Shown here in pieces: positions 61,962 to 64,000 of a DNA stretch of 64,000 nt. A model generated the notes under the pieces. That model saw only the letters and a list, made by a program, of their open reading frames with translations, did not search any database and had not been told where the DNA came from. Origin of the DNA: Desulfobacteraceae bacterium Eth-SRB2 (GTDB lineage Bacteria > Desulfobacterota > Desulfobacteria > Desulfobacterales > UBA11574); contig RPGQ01000015.1 of the NCBI GenBank assembly GCA_004193595.1, positions 62,001 to 126,000 of the forward strand, in the 5' to 3' direction. The translations under genes and the position numbers were made by a program. Numbering within the stretch: the first letter of the stretch is position 1; every line of letters begins with the position of its first letter.

Positions 61962-62714
61962 TTTGCCCTCCACTAATTGATAAGATTTCCCTTTTTGAAA
62001 TTGGAATAATGGAAAATTTGAAATTTTATGCCAAAACCGGAAGAATCCCAATCTGAAGTAGGGCCGGATATCAGACAACAAAGAGACTTCTGAAACCCGT
62101 TACCGGAATTTTGTACCAGATGCCAGCCCGTATTGTCATTGATATGGTATATCCCAACAGTACTGTAATCATACTGTCAGGAACAGGGCATGCACATTTT
62201 GAGGGGTTTCTCCATGATAGTAACCTCCTGGAAAGAACTTGAACAGTTGAAGTAACAAATCATCATAAAGGAAGAAACAGATCAAGAATGAGATCAGCTA
62301 AACAATCAATTTTTCAAAATGCAAATAGAGTCGAAGCAGAGGATAGGTTCAAAAGGTGATACGTTAAAACCAATTATATTAAAACTTTAATAGTGTCAAC
62401 AAAATTAGAATTTTATAAATATATATCACTTTATAGTATTTATTTGCCCTATGAATCGGTAGAAAAGAGAGATACTATATCTTGGAATATCTTGCCAAAA
62501 GCACAGCATTATGCAGTAACATTTTTTGTACATATATCCTATTTTTTACAAAATTGCAAAAAAAGAAAAAGGGCCATGGTGGATACCACAACCCTTAATT
62601 TTGGGGTGCACATAGGGTGCATTTGACCTTTACGATTTATTATGATTTATTATGATTCATTAAACGCAAGCCCTCTATAACCACACAACTAATTGTTTTA
62701 ACTATATATTATAT

Positions 62715-62736
62715 TCAAATCCGGTCTTCGGCACCA
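62715..62736. other. attR: duplicated tRNA-Leu 3' end
   Basis: TCAAATCCGGTCTTCGGCACCA. Confidence 0.88.
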
Positions 62737-62889
62737 CAATTTATATATTAAAACAGGCGCTTAAAAGATACATTAAGTGCCTGTTTTGCGTATAAGATGT
62801 GTATCTGGGGTTTGTTATTTTTCGCTTCTTCCCTTATTTCACCAAATCCAATATCCCCTTCCCTCCTGCGGAAATATGGCGACCGAATT

Positions 62890-63244
62890 GTCATATCGAA
62901 AATTATGCTCAATTGACGGCTCAAGTTGTTCGACAGACCGAACCACCTGTAAGGATTGGTAAGAATGTCCCGGCCCAAAAAAAGTTGTATCTATTTTTGA
63001 ACCGCATACTGATATTATTCGCAAGGACAACCGTAATACGTTTTACGGACACAAGGTTTGCCTTACCGGAGAAGTTTCGAACCTGATATTGGACTGTCTG
63101 ATTCTTGAAGGTAATCCAGCCGATACCACCCTGGTTGAACCGGTGCTGGATCGAATGAAAGCCATTTACGACCGCTATCCGCTCAAAGCATCCTTTGACG
63201 GCGGATTTGCTTCCACTCATCCGATTCTCGAGAATAGCTACTGA
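62890..63244 (+). pseudogene. ISNCY-like transposase remnant with A-tract frameshift
   Basis: GKNVPAQKK then, in shifted frame, VVSIFEPHTDIIRKDNRNTFYGHKVCLTGEVSNLILDCLILEGNPADTTLVEPVLDRMKAIYDRYPLKASFDGGFAS. Confidence 0.7.
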
Positions 63245-63321
63245 GAAAAGTCTTTTTCTTTTCGGGGTGCCGGCGATGATACCCGTAAATCGTCGATTTA
63301 TGGATGGGCACTAATTAAAAG
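63243..63321. repeat. ~80-bp hairpin-containing repeat, copy 2
   Basis: GTGCCGGCGATGATACCCGTAAATCGTCGATTTATGGATGGGCACTAATTAAAAGC; related to 24793-24871. Confidence 0.7.
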
Positions 63322-63653
63322 CGTCGTCCTCCGCCCCCTCTTCCTCCGCCACCCCTTGATCCGCCACCCCTTGGTCCGCCAGGTCTTGCGCCACCTCGAC
63401 GGCCTTCAGGGCGAGGGCGGGCTTCACTGACATTAAGGCTCCGGCCTTTCAGATCTTTCCCATTCAAGCCTTGGATTGCAGACTCTGCTTCAGATTTAGC
63501 GGGCATCTCCACAAATCCAAATCCTTTTGATCTGCCAGTGTAATTGTCTTTTATAACCTTGACGGTATCGACCTCTCCAAAGACCTCAAAAGCCTCTTTT
63601 AAATTCTCTTCGGCCACCTCATACGATAGATTACCTACATAGATATTCAGCAA
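63315..63653 (-). CDS. RRM-type RNA-binding protein with Gly/Arg-rich tail
   Basis: LNIYVGNLSYEVAEENLKEAFEVFGEVDTVKVIKD; SKGFGFVEMP; GGGRGGGGRRF. Confidence 0.94.
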   Translation of the reverse strand: MLNIYVGNLSYEVAEENLKEAFEVFGEVDTVKVIKDNYTGRSKGFGFVEMPAKSEAESAIQGLNGKDLKGRSLNVSEARPRPEGRRGGARPGGPRGGGSRGGGGRGGGGRRF

Positions 63654-64000
63654 TTCCCGCTCATCACGTTATAAGTTCATTTGCCACCACATGTGGATAA
63701 ATTATGAATTTTATCACAACATGTTGTAATTAGTAATGAAGGTTTTTATATTTGGAAAGTATTGTTTAGAGGAAAAATGCACAAAAAATCATATCTTAAA
63801 TCAAGACAATCTGTTTTCAAACGCAAATGTCCCGTTCAGTAAATGGCCTAACTTTCTCATTGTGTAATTTCCTTTGGGTAGCTTTTTGATGTGCCTATTT
63901 AGGCGATAATACCTCTATGAGGTGTCATCATATAAGATGATCGGGGGTTGGAATTTGACGCCGTAGAGAATAGCGTGATAAAGCATTTGCATTGATTCAA

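Larger units (their letters stand above)
44502..62736. mobile_element. ~18.2-kb phage-derived integrative element inserted in tRNA-Leu 3' end
   Basis: TCAAGTCCGGCCTTCGGCACCA (44502-44523) repeated as TCAAATCCGGTCTTCGGCACCA (62715-62736), 20/22; integrase next to attL; phage genes in between. Confidence 0.88.

Noticed and set aside
62393-62626. ORF 62393-62626 (+)
   Set aside because: No family features; overlaps AT-rich attR-proximal DNA containing the presumed arm sites

Overview
The window looks like a Desulfobacterota-type chromosome: about 46 kb of core genes plus one inserted accessory element. Core content includes the CheB/CheR end of a chemotaxis locus, hybrid sensor kinases, an AbrB/PIN toxin-antitoxin pair, and a fused CdaA-type diadenylate cyclase/YbbR protein. 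It also includes bactofilin, PBP1b, HU, NamZ (DUF1343), PlsB, a fused MurU-like/AmgK-like protein, dapB, alaS, recA, a DUF39 protein, kdsC-lptC-lptA-lptB-rpoN-hpf-ptsN-rapZ-EIIA, and gap-tpiA-secG-tRNA-Leu(GAG). The accessory element is ~18.2 kb (about 44.50-62.74 kb). It is inserted in the 3' end of tRNA-Leu, and the tRNA tail is duplicated as attR. It carries a tyrosine integrase with an in-frame amber codon, phage-like terminase and primase genes with frameshifts or stops, and excisionase/RHH/HTH regulators. Its cargo includes a PEP-CTERM protein with 45-bp tandem repeats behind a GEMM-like (cyclic dinucleotide) riboswitch candidate, a CPBP/CAAX-type protease, and a large secreted beta-helix protein. 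The intergenic DNA holds several repeat families: two 177-bp MITE-like copies with matching flanking duplications, two 231-bp elements, an 80-bp hairpin pair, and arrays with 7/8/10-nt periodicity. All product calls come from reading motifs by eye; no database search was run.
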